58,830 nucleotides of DNA from contig NZ_JALXOZ010000016.1 in NCBI RefSeq assembly GCF_025147465.1, positions 1 through 58,830 of the forward strand, written 5' to 3'. The stretch is from Dermabacter sp. p3-SID358 (GTDB taxonomy: Bacteria; Actinomycetota; Actinomycetes; Actinomycetales; Dermabacteraceae). The position numbers were made by a program, and so were the translations under genes. This document shows positions 58,805 to 58,830 of this stretch, piece by piece. Under the pieces are notes generated by a model that was not told where the DNA came from, did no database searches, and was given only the letters and a program-made list of their open reading frames with translations. Positions within the stretch are counted from its first letter, which is position 1, and every line of letters starts with the position of its first letter.

Positions 58805-58830
58805 TTCATTTGGGGCGAAGTGGTGGGTCA

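Noticed and set aside
58637..58830. Mobile-element attachment site at tRNA-Ala
   Set aside because: Only a short tandem repeat is present; no integrase or duplicated tRNA end is visible in the window. Kept only as a low-confidence finding.

Overview
High-GC actinobacterial chromosome segment. The evidence is codon and base composition, a type VII secretion (T7SS/ESX) locus with EccC and EccD, and stand-alone NnrD, GluQ, VIT and glycerate kinase genes. Several genes also look leaderless, with a TANNNT box 6-7 bp before the start codon. A micrococcalean such as a Dermabacteraceae member is my guess; nothing here proves the genus.

1-18.9 kb is one T7SS island. On the plus strand (11217-18857) lies a tightly overlapping machinery operon: a small one-TM protein, EccD (11 TM), an EspI/MinD-like ATPase, EccC (three FtsK-type ATPase domains) and a DUF6177-like protein. 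I see no EccB, EccE or mycosin. Transcribed the other way (11062 down to 75) are a WXG100 gene pair present twice in an 846-bp direct repeat that I read as identical, and three effector modules. Each module is a small helical protein (DUF6507-like) followed by a large protein with a shared T7SS-targeting N-terminus. Two effectors end in an EssD-like (Endonuclea_NS_2) nuclease domain. The third has a 180-residue Pro-Ala linker and an unknown 89-residue tail. Two small unknown genes after nuclease effector A are candidate immunity genes.

19.2-33.5 kb carries a GH32 beta-fructosidase, an AddAB-like helicase/nuclease pair, a glycogen-debranching-type glucosidase, a SWIM-SNF2 ATPase and NnrD. 33.5-43.5 kb carries TerC, a VIT-type metal transporter, GluQ, a GNAT acetyltransferase, a membrane-anchored protein, a cyclophilin, a zinc-finger rhomboid protease, an SRPBCC protein, two aldo/keto reductases and an LssY_C protein.

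43.5-58.8 kb carries tandem NhaA antiporters, an ArgE-type deacylase, glycerate kinase followed by a 40-residue ORF, a heterodimeric ABC exporter, an orphan HicB/HTH-like regulator, an esterase, a small membrane protein, a LysR regulator, ManA, a MATE exporter and tRNA-Ala(CGC) with a terminator. Outside the T7SS island this is ordinary chromosome. I see no CRISPR array, insertion sequence, integrase or rRNA.
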